A DNA stretch of 64,000 bases from Mesorhizobium atlanticum (GCF_003289965.1 NZ_QMBQ01000004.1:310001-374000); one strand, 5' to 3'. Positions 36,977 through 46,623 are shown, counted from the first letter of the stretch. Translations and numbers: made by a program. The notes: a model not told the origin generated them from the sequence alone.

Positions 36977-37375
36977 TCAATCGACCCTTAACTCATAGCG
37001 CTCAACCACTTCAGCGTTGATCAGCTTGGCGTGCAGCGTCATCAGCACGATCTGCGCATCGAAACTGTCGCCGGCCTCCAGCGCCGCCTCGATGCGGCGC
37101 TCGACCGCCAAGGTCGGCTCACGGCCATTGGCCTGCTCGAACACATCCGGCCCGGCGACGCAATAACTGCAAAGCTGCGCTGCCGATTGATACGCATCAG
37201 CCGGCGGCTCGTCCGGCCAGCGGTCGTTCATCAGATTGACGAGGGTGAGTTTCACGCCTTCGGGAACCAGGGCAGGATGCAGGTCGGCCTTGCGCAAGGC
37301 GTCGTCGAGTTGGCGCAAATCGCCCGAGCGGCCGAACATGCCGAGAAAGCCAAGGGAAGAGCGCCGTTTCGCCAC
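36977..37375 (-). CDS. Hypothetical protein, 132 aa
   Basis: I do not recognise this family. A GTG start at 37375 is favoured because AAGGGGAG lies 7 bases upstream; a TTG 12 codons earlier is the alternative. The N-terminus is basic (AKRRSSLGFLGMFGR). The rest is mixed alpha-helical, with LRQLDDALRKADLHP, YQSAAQLCSYCVAGPDVFEQ (CSYC could bind metal) and an acidic C-terminus. No membrane segment or signal peptide is seen. It converges with the MttB gene and lies downstream of the dehydratase terminator, so it is probably transcribed alone. Confidence 0.7.
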   Translation of the reverse strand: MAKRRSSLGFLGMFGRSGDLRQLDDALRKADLHPALVPEGVKLTLVNLMNDRWPDEPPADAYQSAAQLCSYCVAGPDVFEQANGREPTLAVERRIEAALEAGDSFDAQIVLMTLHAKLINAEVVERYELRVD

Positions 37376-37451
37376 AGATGATCTCCCCTTCGCGAGGCTG
37401 CCGAGGTTCAACTTATCTGTGGGTTCCGTCGAGCCGAAACAAGGGCAACAG

Positions 37452-37486
37452 AAAAGGGCGACCTGCTGTCGGCAGGTCGCCCTTTT
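37452..37486 (-). terminator. Rho-independent terminator after the dehydratase gene
   Basis: AAAAGGGCGACCTGC (37452-37466) pairs perfectly with GCAGGTCGCCCTTTT (37472-37486), a 15-bp stem with a 5-base loop, 19 bases past the minus-strand dehydratase stop. On that strand the stem is followed by CTG after the T-run. It separates the dehydratase from the hypothetical gene. Confidence 0.85.
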
Positions 37487-37504
37487 GATTAGCCGGCTAC
37501 GCGA

Positions 37505-39310
37505 TCAATGATTGTCGCGCGGCACGCCGCTGGTATGCGCGACGTCCTGGTACTTCACCGCCGGCTTCAGCACCATGCCGGCCGAGAACTGGTCGACCAT
37601 GCCGCGCTGGATCTCCTGCCACGGCGTCTGGTGCTTGGGATAGTGATAGCCGCCATTGCCCTGAAGTGCTGCGCGCCGCTTGGCGATCTCCTCGTCGCTG
37701 ACGAGAATGTTGGCCGTGCCCTTCTTCAGGTCGATGCGGACGCGGTCGCCGGTCTTGAGCAGCGCGAGGCCGCCGCCGATCGCGGCTTCCGGCGAGGCGT
37801 TGAGGATCGACGGCGAGCCGGACGTGCCGGACTGGCGACCGTCGCCGATGCAGGCCAGCGAATGGATGCCCTTCTTGATGAGGTAGGCCGGCGGCTGCAT
37901 GTTGACCACCTCGGCGCCGCCTGGATAGCCGACCGGACCGGCGCCGCGCATGAACAGGATCGTGTGCTCGTCGATGCCCTGCGCCGGATCGTCGATGCGG
38001 GCGTGGTAATCCTCCGGCCCGTCGAAGACCATGGCATTGCCTTCGAAGGCCTCGGGGTCGTCCGGGTTGGAGAGGTAACGCTGACGGAATTCCGGCGAGA
38101 TGCCGCTGGTCTTCATGATGGCGGAATCGAACAAATTGCCCTTGAGGTTGATAAAGCCGGCATTGGCCTTGAGCGGCTGGTCGGCACTGCGGATGACGTC
38201 GTGGTTCTCGTTGACGGCATCACGGCAATTGTCGCCCATCGACTTGCCGTTGGCGGTGATCGCACCGGGATGCGGCAGCAGGCCGCCCTTCATCAATTCC
38301 GCGACGACCGCCGGCACGCCGCCGGCGTGGTGATAGTCCTCGCCGAGATACTCGCCCGTCGGCTGCAGGTTGACGAGAAGCGGGATGTTAAGGCCGATCT
38401 TCTGCCAGTCGTCATTGTCGAGCGGCACGCCGAGATGGCGGGCAATCGCGTTCAAGTGGATCGGCGCATTGGTGGAGCCCCCAATGGCCGAATTGACGAC
38501 GATGGCGTTCTCGAAGGCCTGGCGCGTCATGATGTCGGACGGCTTCAGGTCCTCATGCACCATGTCGACGATGCGCTTGCCGGTCTCGTAGGCGATCTGG
38601 CCGCGCTCGCGATAAGGGGCGGGGATGGCGGCCGAGCCAGGCAGTTGCATGCCGAGCGCCTCGGCCAGCGAGTTCATGGTGGTGGCGGTGCCCATGGTGT
38701 TGCAATAGCCGGTCGACGGCGCCGAGGAAGCGACAATGTCCATGAACTCGTCGTAGTTGATCTCGCCCGCCGAGAGCCGTTGCCGGGATTCCCAGACAAT
38801 GGTGCCGGAGCCGGTGCGCTTGCCCTTGTGCCAGCCATTCAGCATCGGGCCGACCGACAGCGCGATGGCCGGAATGTTGACGGTGGCCGCCGCCATCAGC
38901 AGCGCCGGCGTGGTCTTGTCGCAGCCGATGGTGAGCACGACGCCGTCGAGCGGATAGCCGTAGAGCACCTCGACGAGACTGAGATAGGCGAGGTTGCGGT
39001 CGAGCGCGGCGGTGGGGCGCTTGCCGGTCTCCTGGATCGGATGGCACGGGAACTCGAAGGGAATGCCGCCCATCGAGACGATGCCTTCACGCACGCGCTT
39101 GGCAAGCTCGAGGTGGTGGCGGTTGCAGGGCGAAAGGTCGGAACCGGTCTGCGCGATGCCGATCAGCGGCTTGCCCGACATCAGCTCGGCGCGGGTCAGG
39201 CCATAGTTCAGATAACGCTCGAGATAGAGCGCCGTCATGCCTGGATTGTCGGGGTTGTCGAACCACTCCTGCGAGCGAAATTTCTTCTTCCTGGTTGGGG
39301 CGCCTGCCAT
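37505..39310 (-). CDS. IlvD/Edd-family sugar-acid dehydratase (xylonate/arabinonate type)
   Basis: The 601-residue [2Fe-2S] dehydratase has [36 protein letters not shown] and [20 protein letters not shown], carrying the three cysteines of the cluster. [41 protein letters not shown] is split by the active-site serine motif (GTSGSPS). The whole sequence, including the [20 protein letters not shown] opening and the NH ending, resembles Caulobacter xylonate dehydratase rather than IlvD. It would convert an aldonate to a 2-keto-3-deoxy acid. ATG at 39310 with GGAGAC upstream. No partner pentose genes are adjacent. Confidence 0.88.
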   Translation of the reverse strand: MAGAPTRKKKFRSQEWFDNPDNPGMTALYLERYLNYGLTRAELMSGKPLIGIAQTGSDLSPCNRHHLELAKRVREGIVSMGGIPFEFPCHPIQETGKRPTAALDRNLAYLSLVEVLYGYPLDGVVLTIGCDKTTPALLMAAATVNIPAIALSVGPMLNGWHKGKRTGSGTIVWESRQRLSAGEINYDEFMDIVASSAPSTGYCNTMGTATTMNSLAEALGMQLPGSAAIPAPYRERGQIAYETGKRIVDMVHEDLKPSDIMTRQAFENAIVVNSAIGGSTNAPIHLNAIARHLGVPLDNDDWQKIGLNIPLLVNLQPTGEYLGEDYHHAGGVPAVVAELMKGGLLPHPGAITANGKSMGDNCRDAVNENHDVIRSADQPLKANAGFINLKGNLFDSAIMKTSGISPEFRQRYLSNPDDPEAFEGNAMVFDGPEDYHARIDDPAQGIDEHTILFMRGAGPVGYPGGAEVVNMQPPAYLIKKGIHSLACIGDGRQSGTSGSPSILNASPEAAIGGGLALLKTGDRVRIDLKKGTANILVSDEEIAKRRAALQGNGGYHYPKHQTPWQEIQRGMVDQFSAGMVLKPAVKYQDVAHTSGVPRDNH

Positions 39311-39460
39311 GGTGGTCTCCGTATTTGTATGACAAATCGATAGGACAACGCGCGAGCGCAAGCAAGAGGCAGGCGCTGCCGGGACCCGGACTTTGGTGCG
39401 ATAGACTTGTTACGGGCCGCGCGCTACGACCAATCGACAACAGCAATCCGGGAGGTCTTG

Positions 39461-39910
39461 ATGGCTTTGGTGATCGAAGGCGAGGAGCGTATCGCCGCAC
39501 CCGTCGAAAAAGTGTGGGAGGCCCTCAACGACCCGGAAATCCTGAAAGAGGCGATTCCCGGTTGCCAGAGCCTGGAAAAGAGCTCGGACACCGAGATGGC
39601 GGCGACTGTGGTGCTGAAGATCGGGCCGATCAAGGCGACCTTCAATGGCGAAGTGACGCTGAAAAACCTCAAGCCGCCGCATTCCTACACCATCCAGGGC
39701 GAAGGCAAGGGCGGCATAGCCGGTTTCGCCAAGGGCGGCGCCGACGTGACGCTGACCGAGGACGGGCCGGATGCGACGGTGCTCAAATACGCCGCCAAGG
39801 CCGAGGTCGGCGGCAAGATCGCGCAACTCGGCAGCCGGCTGATCCAGTCGACATCGAAGAAGCTCGCGGGGCAGTTCTTCTCGACGTTCGGCGAGAAGGT
39901 CGGCGCCTAG
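39461..39910 (+). CDS. CoxG/SRPBCC-family protein
   Basis: The 149-residue protein starts IEGEERIAAPVEKVWEALNDPEILKEAIPGCQSLEK, the characteristic CoxG (carbon monoxide dehydrogenase subunit G) opening. It continues with a START-like fold and ends AGQFFSTFGEKVGA. CoxG proteins are membrane-anchoring or maturation factors for molybdenum hydroxylases, but this copy lacks the C-terminal hydrophobic anchor and no cox genes adjoin it. GGGAGG precedes the ATG. It is an orphan here. Confidence 0.88.
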   Translation: MALVIEGEERIAAPVEKVWEALNDPEILKEAIPGCQSLEKSSDTEMAATVVLKIGPIKATFNGEVTLKNLKPPHSYTIQGEGKGGIAGFAKGGADVTLTEDGPDATVLKYAAKAEVGGKIAQLGSRLIQSTSKKLAGQFFSTFGEKVGA

Positions 39911-39926
39911 CGCCGACCGAACAGGA

Positions 39927-41096
39927 CTATTCGAACACGATGCTCGGCACGGCGGCTTCGGCCGCGCCGCGCTCTTCCTGGACCCGATCCCAGACCTTTG
40001 ACGCGATGTCGCGATAGATCTTCGCCTCGGCGCCCTCCGGCTTGGAGGCGACGACCGGCGCGCCGGCGTCCGAGCTTTCACGAATTCCCATCTCCAGCGG
40101 CACCTCGCCGAGGAAGGTGACGCCGAGGCGCTCGGCCTCGCGCCGCGCGCCGCCATGGCCGAAAATGTCATAGCGCTTGCCGGTGTCTGGCGCGAGGAAG
40201 TAGCTCATGTTCTCGACAATGCCGAGCAGCGGCACGTCGACCTTCTTGAACATGTTGAGGCCCTTGCGCGCATCGATCAGCGCCAGGTCCTGCGGCGTCG
40301 AGACGATGACGGCGCCGGCCAGGGGCACCTGCTGCGCCATGGTGAGCTGGGCGTCGCCGGTGCCGGGCGGCATATCGACCACCAGCACGTCGAGCGGACC
40401 CCATTCGACCTCACGCAGCATCTGCGTCAGCGCCGACATCACCATCGGGCCGCGCCAGATCATCGGCGTTTCTTCATCGACGAGGAAGCCCATGGACATG
40501 ACCTTCAGTCCATAATTCTGCATCGGCTTGAGGATCTTGCCGTCGACGGTCTGCGGCCGGCCATGGATGTTGAGCAGCCTGGGCATCGACGGCCCGTAGA
40601 TGTCGGCGTCGAGCACGCCGACCTTCAGGCCGTTGGCCGCAAGGCCAAGCGCCAGGTTGACCGCGGTGGTCGACTTGCCGACGCCGCCCTTGCCGGAGGC
40701 GACGGCGATGATGGTGTCGATGCCGGGCACGCCGCGCTTGCCGTGGCTGTGCGATGCTGGCGCCTGCGGCGCGGGACGCTGCGGTGGCGCAGCGGCGGGC
40801 CGCGGCGCCGCCGGGCGCGGCGGGACCGGCGCTTCCATGCCACCGCCCTTCTTCTCAGCCGTGAGCGCAACGACGGCGCTGGCGACGCCCGGGATTGCCT
40901 TCACCGCGCGCTCGGCCGCGGCGCGCAGTGGTTCCAGCTCCTGGGCACGGGCGGCGGGAACGGTGATCGAGAAGAACACTTTGGAATCGGCGATGAATAT
41001 CTCCGAGACCATGCCCAGGTCGACGATGTTGCCGGTGAAATCCGGCCCGTTCACCGTCTTGAGGCGTTCGACGACGGATTCCTTGGTAACGGTCAT
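39927..41096 (-). CDS. Mrp/ApbC-family P-loop ATPase (Fe-S carrier type)
   Basis: The 389-residue protein has an N-terminal MIP18-like domain (1-80), a Pro/Ala linker (about 89-115) and an MRP/NBP35 ATPase with deviant Walker A SGKGGVGKST (134-143). DADIYGPSMPRLL and DVLVVDMPPGTGDAQLT are conserved. The usual CPxC cluster-binding motif after ENMSYF is replaced by LAPDTG, as in many Rhizobiales homologues, so cluster binding must differ. It is convergent with the CoxG-like gene, 16 bases away. Confidence 0.92.
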   Translation of the reverse strand: MTVTKESVVERLKTVNGPDFTGNIVDLGMVSEIFIADSKVFFSITVPAARAQELEPLRAAAERAVKAIPGVASAVVALTAEKKGGGMEAPVPPRPAAPRPAAAPPQRPAPQAPASHSHGKRGVPGIDTIIAVASGKGGVGKSTTAVNLALGLAANGLKVGVLDADIYGPSMPRLLNIHGRPQTVDGKILKPMQNYGLKVMSMGFLVDEETPMIWRGPMVMSALTQMLREVEWGPLDVLVVDMPPGTGDAQLTMAQQVPLAGAVIVSTPQDLALIDARKGLNMFKKVDVPLLGIVENMSYFLAPDTGKRYDIFGHGGARREAERLGVTFLGEVPLEMGIRESSDAGAPVVASKPEGAEAKIYRDIASKVWDRVQEERGAAEAAVPSIVFE

Positions 41097-41297
41097 GATC
41101 TCTCCTCGGGGCTTTGGCGTTCCAGATAGTGCAGTTTGCCGGCGGAACCAAGCCGTGGCGCAATGGCTCGCCCAGTGTGCCCCGGAAAGCGACGGATGAC
41201 GTCGGATTTGCCAGTCGGCGTTCGAACCTCGTCATGGCCAAACGAGCCGTCCGCGCTATCTCCCTTGCCATCACGACAGACTGTAAAGGAGACCGTC

Positions 41298-41675
41298 ATG
41301 CTCGAAAACAGCAATGCGACAGCCAATCTTGCCGTGAAGGACCTGGGCAGGGCCAAAGCGTTCTACGAAGGAACACTAGGTCTCAGCCAGGTGGACGAGA
41401 TGGGCGGCGAGCTGATCGTCTACAAGAGCGGCGACACGCTCATCAATGTCTATCATTCGCAGTTCGCCGGCACCAACAAGGCCACGGCCGTAACCTGGGC
41501 AGTCGGCGACCGGATCGAGCCGATCGTCAAGTCGCTGAAGTCGAAGGGCGTCACTTTCGAGCATTATGACATGCCCGGCTTGACGCTCGAAGGCGACATT
41601 CATGTCGGCCAAGGCATGAAGGTCGCCTGGTTCAAGGATCCCGACGGCAACATCCTGAATCTGGTCGACAAATAG
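41298..41675 (+). CDS. Small VOC-family protein
   Basis: The 125-residue protein has a glyoxalase/bleomycin-resistance fold: ANLAVKDLGRAKAFYEGTLGLSQVDEMGG at the N-terminus and VAWFKDPDGNILNLVDK at the C-terminus. AAAGGAGA precedes the ATG. No metal-ligand set is complete by eye, so it may be a binding protein or lyase of unknown substrate. It is a single gene, convergent with the phosphate transporter. Confidence 0.88.
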   Translation: MLENSNATANLAVKDLGRAKAFYEGTLGLSQVDEMGGELIVYKSGDTLINVYHSQFAGTNKATAVTWAVGDRIEPIVKSLKSKGVTFEHYDMPGLTLEGDIHVGQGMKVAWFKDPDGNILNLVDK

Positions 41676-41688
41676 CCTCGCCGCGAAG

Positions 41689-42693
41689 CTAAGCGGCCAG
41701 CCTGGTGGCAAGGTAGGTGAGCGCTGAAATCGCCGCCGTCGCCGGCAGGGTGATCACCCAGGCGACGACGATGTTGCCGGCGATGCCCCAGCGCACGGCG
41801 GAGACGCGGCGGGCGGCGCCCACACCGATAATGGCGCCGGTGATGGTGTGGGTGGTCGAGACCGGGACACCGAGCCAGGTGGCGGCGAAAAGCGTGATGG
41901 CCCCGCCGGTCTCGGCGCAAAAACCCTGCATCGGGTTCAGCCGCGTGATCTTCGATCCCATCGTGTGGACGATGCGCCAGCCGCCCAGCAGCGTGCCCAG
42001 AGCCAGCGCCGACTGGCAGGTGAGGACCACCCATAGCGGCACGTAGAAGCTCTGGCCGAGCATGCCTTGCGAATAGAGCAGCACGGCGATTATGCCCATG
42101 GTCTTCTGCGCGTCGTTGCCGCCATGTCCCAGCGAATAGAGCGAGGCGGAAAAGAACTGCAGCACGCGAAACGTGTTGTCGACGGCGAACGGCGTCTGGC
42201 GCACGAACAGCCAGGAGACGATGAGAACCAGGACCAGCGCGAGCACAAATCCGGTCGCCGGCGAGAGCACGATGGCCGCGACCGTCTTGCCGAGTCCCGA
42301 CCAGACAATGGCGCCGGTTCCGGCCTTGGCGACGCCGGCGCCGACCAGCCCGCCGATCAGCGCGTGCGAGCTGCTCGACGGAATGCCGGCGACCCAGGTG
42401 ACGATGTTCCAGACAATGGCGCCGACAAGTGCCGAGAAGATCACCGCCGGCGTGACGATGCTGGCGTCGACAATGCCTTTCCCCACCGTCTCGGCGACAT
42501 GCAGGCCGAAGAACAGGAATGCGATGAAATTGAAGAAAGCCGCCCAGAACACCGCATAATGCGGCCTGAGCACACGGGTGGAGACGATGGTCGCGATCGA
42601 ATTGGCGGCGTCGTGCAGGCCGTTGAGGAAATCGAAGAACAGGGCCACGGCAACGAGGCCGATCAGCAGCGGAAAAGCGATCGTGGCGTCCAT
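41689..42693 (-). CDS. pit: Low-affinity inorganic phosphate transporter, PiT family
   Basis: The 334-residue polytopic protein carries the two duplicated PiT signatures: FLNGLHDAANSIATIVSTRVL near the N-terminus and HGGNDAQKTMGIIAVLLYS in the middle, plus SSSSHALIGGLVGAG and STTHTITGAIIGVGAARR. About ten membrane segments are visible. It symports phosphate with protons or metal-phosphate complexes. It lies 3 bases after the DUF47 gene, which is the standard PiT partner in many bacteria. Confidence 0.95.
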   Translation of the reverse strand: MDATIAFPLLIGLVAVALFFDFLNGLHDAANSIATIVSTRVLRPHYAVFWAAFFNFIAFLFFGLHVAETVGKGIVDASIVTPAVIFSALVGAIVWNIVTWVAGIPSSSSHALIGGLVGAGVAKAGTGAIVWSGLGKTVAAIVLSPATGFVLALVLVLIVSWLFVRQTPFAVDNTFRVLQFFSASLYSLGHGGNDAQKTMGIIAVLLYSQGMLGQSFYVPLWVVLTCQSALALGTLLGGWRIVHTMGSKITRLNPMQGFCAETGGAITLFAATWLGVPVSTTHTITGAIIGVGAARRVSAVRWGIAGNIVVAWVITLPATAAISALTYLATRLAA

Positions 42694-42696
42694 CGC

Positions 42697-43338
42697 CTAA
42701 ACGTTCTCGATCACGATGCCGCTGATCTCGTTGGCGACGTCCTCGAAGCGGTCGACCACCTTTTCCAACTGGCCGTAGATCTCCGAGCCGATCAGGTAAG
42801 CCATCGGGTCGCTGCGACCGTGATGCCTGAACAGATCCTTGAGGCCCTGCTCGTGCAAGTCGTCGGCGCGGCCTTCGACGCGCATGACCTCCTCGGCAAT
42901 GGCGTTGAGGCGCGCTGCGTTGGCGCCCACCTTGCTCAGCAGCGGAATCGCCTCGGCGACCAGCCGGGCAGCCTGGACGATGACGCCGCCCATTTCCCGC
43001 ATCAGCGGATCGAACTCCCTCACCTCGAACAGCTTCACCGTCTTGACGGTCTTGTGCATCATGTCGATGGCGTCATCCATCGACTGGATCAAATCCTTGA
43101 TGTCGCCGCGATCGAAAGGGGTGATGAAGGACCGCCTGACGGCAAGCAGGACCTCGGCGGTGATGCCGTCAGCCTCGTTTTCGAGATCGACGATCTTCTG
43201 GCACCAGCGGTCGATGTCATTGCCGCCGAGAAGCTGCTGAAGGGCTTCGGCGCCGCCAACCACGGTGCGCGAATGCCGCTCGAACAGATCGAAGAAGCGA
43301 TCCTCGCGCGGCAACAGCTTGCGAAACCAGCCCAGCAT
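42697..43338 (-). CDS. DUF47 (PhoU-like) phosphate-transport accessory protein
   Basis: The 213-residue helical protein begins MLGWFRKLLPREDRFFDLFERHS and contains FDRGDIKDLIQSMDDAIDMMHKT and EEVMRVEGRADDLHEQGLKDLF, the two metal-binding helix motifs of the PhoU-like DUF47 family. AAGGAGGACGAG before the ATG is an excellent ribosome-binding site. It is co-transcribed with pit and is thought to modulate its activity. Confidence 0.93.
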   Translation of the reverse strand: MLGWFRKLLPREDRFFDLFERHSRTVVGGAEALQQLLGGNDIDRWCQKIVDLENEADGITAEVLLAVRRSFITPFDRGDIKDLIQSMDDAIDMMHKTVKTVKLFEVREFDPLMREMGGVIVQAARLVAEAIPLLSKVGANAARLNAIAEEVMRVEGRADDLHEQGLKDLFRHHGRSDPMAYLIGSEIYGQLEKVVDRFEDVANEISGIVIENV

Positions 43339-43497
43339 CTCGTCCTCCTTGCCTTCGCTTATCCCACATAGCGCCATGCGCGGCGCGGGAAAACAGATAG
43401 CCGGCTCAAAAATGTGGACGAGGCCCGATTGCGCGCGCGTCTTGCGCGGCAAGGCGATTTCCCTGACCTTGGGCTAAACGGTGGTGGATCGGATGGC

Positions 43498-44397
43498 ATG
43501 ATCGACAAACTGGAATTCTTCATCGCTTTGGCCAAGGAAGAGCATTTCGGCCGGGCGGCGGAGGTGTGCGGCGTCACCCAGCCGACGCTGTCGGCCGGTA
43601 TCAAGCAGCTCGAGGAGCAGCTCGGCGTCATGCTGGTGCTGCGCGGCTCGCGGTTCCAGGGGCTGACGCCGGAAGGAACGCAGGTGCTGGGCTGGGCGCG
43701 CCGCATCGTCGGCGACACAAGGACGATGCGCGAGGAGATGCGGGCGGCGCGCCGCGGCCTCTCCGGCCGCATTCGCATCGCCGCCGTCCCGACCGCCCTT
43801 GCGATGGTGGCGCGGCTGACGACGCCGTTCCGCGAAAAGCATCCTGGCGTCACCTTCTCGATCCTGTCGCGCACCTCGATCGAGGTGCTGACGCTGCTCG
43901 GCAATTTCGACGTCGATGCCGGCATCACCTATCTCGACAACGAGCCGCTCGGTCGCGTCATCAGCGTGCCGCTCTATGACGAGCGCTACCAGTTGATCAC
44001 GGCGGTCGGGAACCCCTATTCCGATCGCGACAAAGTGACGTGGGCCGAGATCAGCCAGCTGCCGCTCTGCCTCTTGACGCCGGACATGCAGAACCGGCGC
44101 ATCATCGACCAGCATCTGGCGGAGGCCGGCGTGCAGGTGCGGCCGACGCTGGAATCCAATTCGATGATCGTCCTGTTCTCGCATATCCGTACAGGCAAAT
44201 GGTCGTCGATCATGCCGCTCAACCTCGCGGAAACGTTCGGCTTTTCGGAGCCGATCCGGGCCATTCCGATCGTCGAGCCGGACGCCAGCCACACGGTCGG
44301 CCTGGTGGCGGCGCCGCGCGAGCCGCACACGCCGCTGGTGCAGGCGCTGCTGGACGAGGCGATGGCGCTGGCAGACGATTTCCGTCGTCATCGCTAG
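43498..44397 (+). CDS. LysR-family transcriptional regulator, probable regulator of formate dehydrogenase
   Basis: The 299-residue protein has an N-terminal LysR winged helix (LEFFIALAKEEHFGRAAEVCGVTQPTLSAGIKQLEEQLG) and a periplasmic-binding-like effector domain from about residue 90 (GRIRIAAVPTALAMVARLT). It is divergent from DUF47-pit and directly upstream of fdsGBACD, the usual arrangement for the formate dehydrogenase activator. The ATG at 43498 gives the canonical length. Confidence 0.88.
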   Translation: MIDKLEFFIALAKEEHFGRAAEVCGVTQPTLSAGIKQLEEQLGVMLVLRGSRFQGLTPEGTQVLGWARRIVGDTRTMREEMRAARRGLSGRIRIAAVPTALAMVARLTTPFREKHPGVTFSILSRTSIEVLTLLGNFDVDAGITYLDNEPLGRVISVPLYDERYQLITAVGNPYSDRDKVTWAEISQLPLCLLTPDMQNRRIIDQHLAEAGVQVRPTLESNSMIVLFSHIRTGKWSSIMPLNLAETFGFSEPIRAIPIVEPDASHTVGLVAAPREPHTPLVQALLDEAMALADDFRRHR

Positions 44398-44423
44398 GTT
44401 AGAGAATGCCAGCCGCCGCTTTT

Positions 44424-44442
44424 CGATAGAAAATTTCTATCG
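44424..44442. promoter_or_regulatory. 19-bp LysR-type palindrome upstream of fdsG
   Basis: CGATAGAAA-A-TTTCTATCG is a perfect interrupted palindrome containing ATAG-N7-CTAT, a common LysR-box spacing. It lies 27 bases after the lysR stop and about 150 bases before fdsG. The region up to 44590 also contains a T-rich stretch (44457-44490). This is a likely activator site for the LysR protein encoded just upstream. Confidence 0.6.
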
Positions 44443-44590
44443 ATCGACGGGAGCGCTTTATTGATTTCAGAGGTTTCCTCTGTTTTCGTAAGGACTTAGC
44501 GATATTGCGCCCTATGCATGTCGTTGCCCCGAAACCGCTCTATATTTTGGGGTGACATACATTGGCCGCCACGACCAGGGAGGGCGCTGC

Positions 44591-45070
44591 GTGACCATGC
44601 AGGCCGCAAGTACCGAGATCGCGTCGCGCACCGCGGCGATCATTGACGAGATGAAAGGCCTCGAAGGCCCGCTGCTGCCGATCCTGCACAGCATACAGGA
44701 AGAGTTCGGATACGTTCCGAAGGATGCGCTGCCGGTGATCGCCGACGGGCTGAACCTGTCGCGCGCCGAGGTGCACGGCGTGGTCAGCTTCTATCACGAT
44801 TTCCGCGCCAAGCCGGCCAGACGGCACGTGCTGAAGCTCTGCCAGGCGGAAGCCTGCCAGTCGATGGGCTCGGACGCCGTCGCGGCCAAAGTCAAGCAAC
44901 TGCTCGGCATCGATTTCCACGAGACCACGCGCGACGGATCGGTTACACTGGAGCCGGTCTACTGCCTCGGGCTTTGCGCCTGCTCGCCCTCGGCGATGCT
45001 CGACGGCGAGGTCATCGGCCGGCTCGATGACGAGAAGATCGAAGAGATCGTCGCGGAGGTGCATTCATGA
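44591..45070 (+). CDS. fdsG: NAD-dependent formate dehydrogenase gamma subunit
   Basis: The 159-residue protein is NuoE-like, with a thioredoxin-like [2Fe-2S] domain; cysteines sit in CQAEACQSMG and CLGLCACSPSA. EEFGYVPKDALPVIADGLNLSRAEVHGVVSFYHDF is the helical bundle that precedes them. A GTG start at 44591 is preferred (GGGAGGG 6 bases upstream) over the ATG two codons later. It passes electrons from FdsA/B clusters to NAD and overlaps fdsB by 4 bases. Confidence 0.93.
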   Translation: MTMQAASTEIASRTAAIIDEMKGLEGPLLPILHSIQEEFGYVPKDALPVIADGLNLSRAEVHGVVSFYHDFRAKPARRHVLKLCQAEACQSMGSDAVAAKVKQLLGIDFHETTRDGSVTLEPVYCLGLCACSPSAMLDGEVIGRLDDEKIEEIVAEVHS

Positions 45071-46623
45071 TCCCGCGCATCTATATCCCCGCGGATTCCG
45101 GCGCGCTGGCGCTCGGCGCCGAGAAGGTCGCCAGGGCGATCGAGAAAGAGCTCAAGGAGCGCGGCGTCGAGGCCAAGATCGTGCGCAACGGCTCGCGCGG
45201 CGCCTATTTCCTGGAGCCGATGGTCGAAGTGGCGACCGACAAGGGCCGCGTCGCTTACGGGCCGATCAAGCCATCCGACGTCAAGAGCCTGTTTGACAGC
45301 GGCTTCCTCACCGGCGGTCACCACAAGCGCTGGCTGGGCGCGCCTGACAAGATCCCCTTCTTCGCCAAACAGACGCGGCTGACCTTCGCGCGCTGCGGCA
45401 TCAACGATCCGCTGTCGCTCGATGCCTACAAGTCGCTGGGCGGCCTGCGCGGCCTGCAGAACGCGGTCGCCATGGCACCGGCCGATGTCGTCAAGCAGGT
45501 TACCGAGTCCGGCCTGCGGGGCCGCGGCGGCGCCGGCTTTCCGACCGGCATCAAGTGGAAGACGGTGCTGGATACGGCGGGCGCGCAGAAATACATCGTC
45601 TGCAATGCCGACGAAGGCGACAGCGCCACTTTCGCCGATCGCATGATCATGGAGGGCGATCCCTTCGTGCTGATCGAAGGCATGGCGATCGCCGGCATCG
45701 CCACAGGCGCGACCAAGGGTTTCGTCTATGTCCGCTCGGAATATCCGCATGCGGTGGCGACGATGAACAAGGCCGTCGCGATCGCCCGCAAGGCCGGCGT
45801 GCTGGGCCTCAACGTGCTGAGCTCGCCCAACGCCTTCGACATGGAAATCCGCGTCGGCGCCGGCGCCTATGTCTGCGGCGAGGAAACCTCGCTCCTGAAC
45901 AGCCTCGAAGGCAAGCGCGGCGTGGTGCGCGCCAAGCCGCCGCTGCCGGCCATCCAGGGCCTGTTCGGCAAGCCGACGGTGATCAACAACGTGATCAGCC
46001 TGGCCTCGGTGCCGATCATCATGGACAAGGGCGCGGCCTACTACAAGGATTTCGGCATGGGCCGCTCGCGCGGCACGATCCCGATCCAGATCGCCGGCAA
46101 CGTCAAGCATGGCGGCCTGTTCGAGACGGCCTTCGGCCTGACGCTCGGCGAGATCGTCGACGACATCGGCGGCGGCACGGCCTCGGGCCGGCCGGTAAAG
46201 GCGGTGCAGGTGGGCGGACCGCTCGGCGCGTATTTCCCGCGCTCGCTGTTCGACACCCCCTTCGACTATGAGGAATTCGCCAAGCGCGACGGACTGATCG
46301 GCCATGCCGGCATCACTGTCTTCGACGACACGGCCGACATGTTGAAGCAGGCGCGCTTCGCCATGGAGTTCTGCGCCATCGAAAGCTGCGGCAAGTGCAC
46401 GCCCTGCCGCATCGGTTCGACGCGCGGCGTGGAGGTTCTGGACAAGGTTGCCGCCGGCATCGAGGCGGAGAAGAACCTCGCTCTGGTCACCGACCTCTGC
46501 AACACGATGAAGTTCGGATCGCTCTGTGCGCTGGGCGGCTTCACGCCCTACCCGGTGATGAGCTCGATCACGCATTTCCCCGAGGATTTCAAGCCCGCGC
46601 CGGCGCGCGTGGCGGCTGAATAG
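45067..46623 (+). CDS. fdsB: NAD-dependent formate dehydrogenase beta subunit
   Basis: The 518-residue NuoF-like flavoprotein has an N-terminal thioredoxin-like extension, then GLRGRGGAGFPTGIKW (NADH/FMN binding), VCNADEGDSATFADRMIMEG (FMN site) and ESCGKCTPCRIG (4Fe-4S ligands). It reduces NAD+ with electrons from the molybdenum subunit. It overlaps fdsG and is followed 10 bases later by fdsA. Confidence 0.95.
   Translation: MIPRIYIPADSGALALGAEKVARAIEKELKERGVEAKIVRNGSRGAYFLEPMVEVATDKGRVAYGPIKPSDVKSLFDSGFLTGGHHKRWLGAPDKIPFFAKQTRLTFARCGINDPLSLDAYKSLGGLRGLQNAVAMAPADVVKQVTESGLRGRGGAGFPTGIKWKTVLDTAGAQKYIVCNADEGDSATFADRMIMEGDPFVLIEGMAIAGIATGATKGFVYVRSEYPHAVATMNKAVAIARKAGVLGLNVLSSPNAFDMEIRVGAGAYVCGEETSLLNSLEGKRGVVRAKPPLPAIQGLFGKPTVINNVISLASVPIIMDKGAAYYKDFGMGRSRGTIPIQIAGNVKHGGLFETAFGLTLGEIVDDIGGGTASGRPVKAVQVGGPLGAYFPRSLFDTPFDYEEFAKRDGLIGHAGITVFDDTADMLKQARFAMEFCAIESCGKCTPCRIGSTRGVEVLDKVAAGIEAEKNLALVTDLCNTMKFGSLCALGGFTPYPVMSSITHFPEDFKPAPARVAAE

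Noticed and set aside
39461..39910. Part of a carbon monoxide dehydrogenase operon
   Set aside because: Only a CoxG-like gene is present. No coxL, coxM or coxS is adjacent, so CO oxidation cannot be claimed.
44524..44546. TTGCCC and TATATT as an fdsG sigma70 promoter
   Set aside because: The spacing is only 11 bases, too short for a -35/-10 pair.
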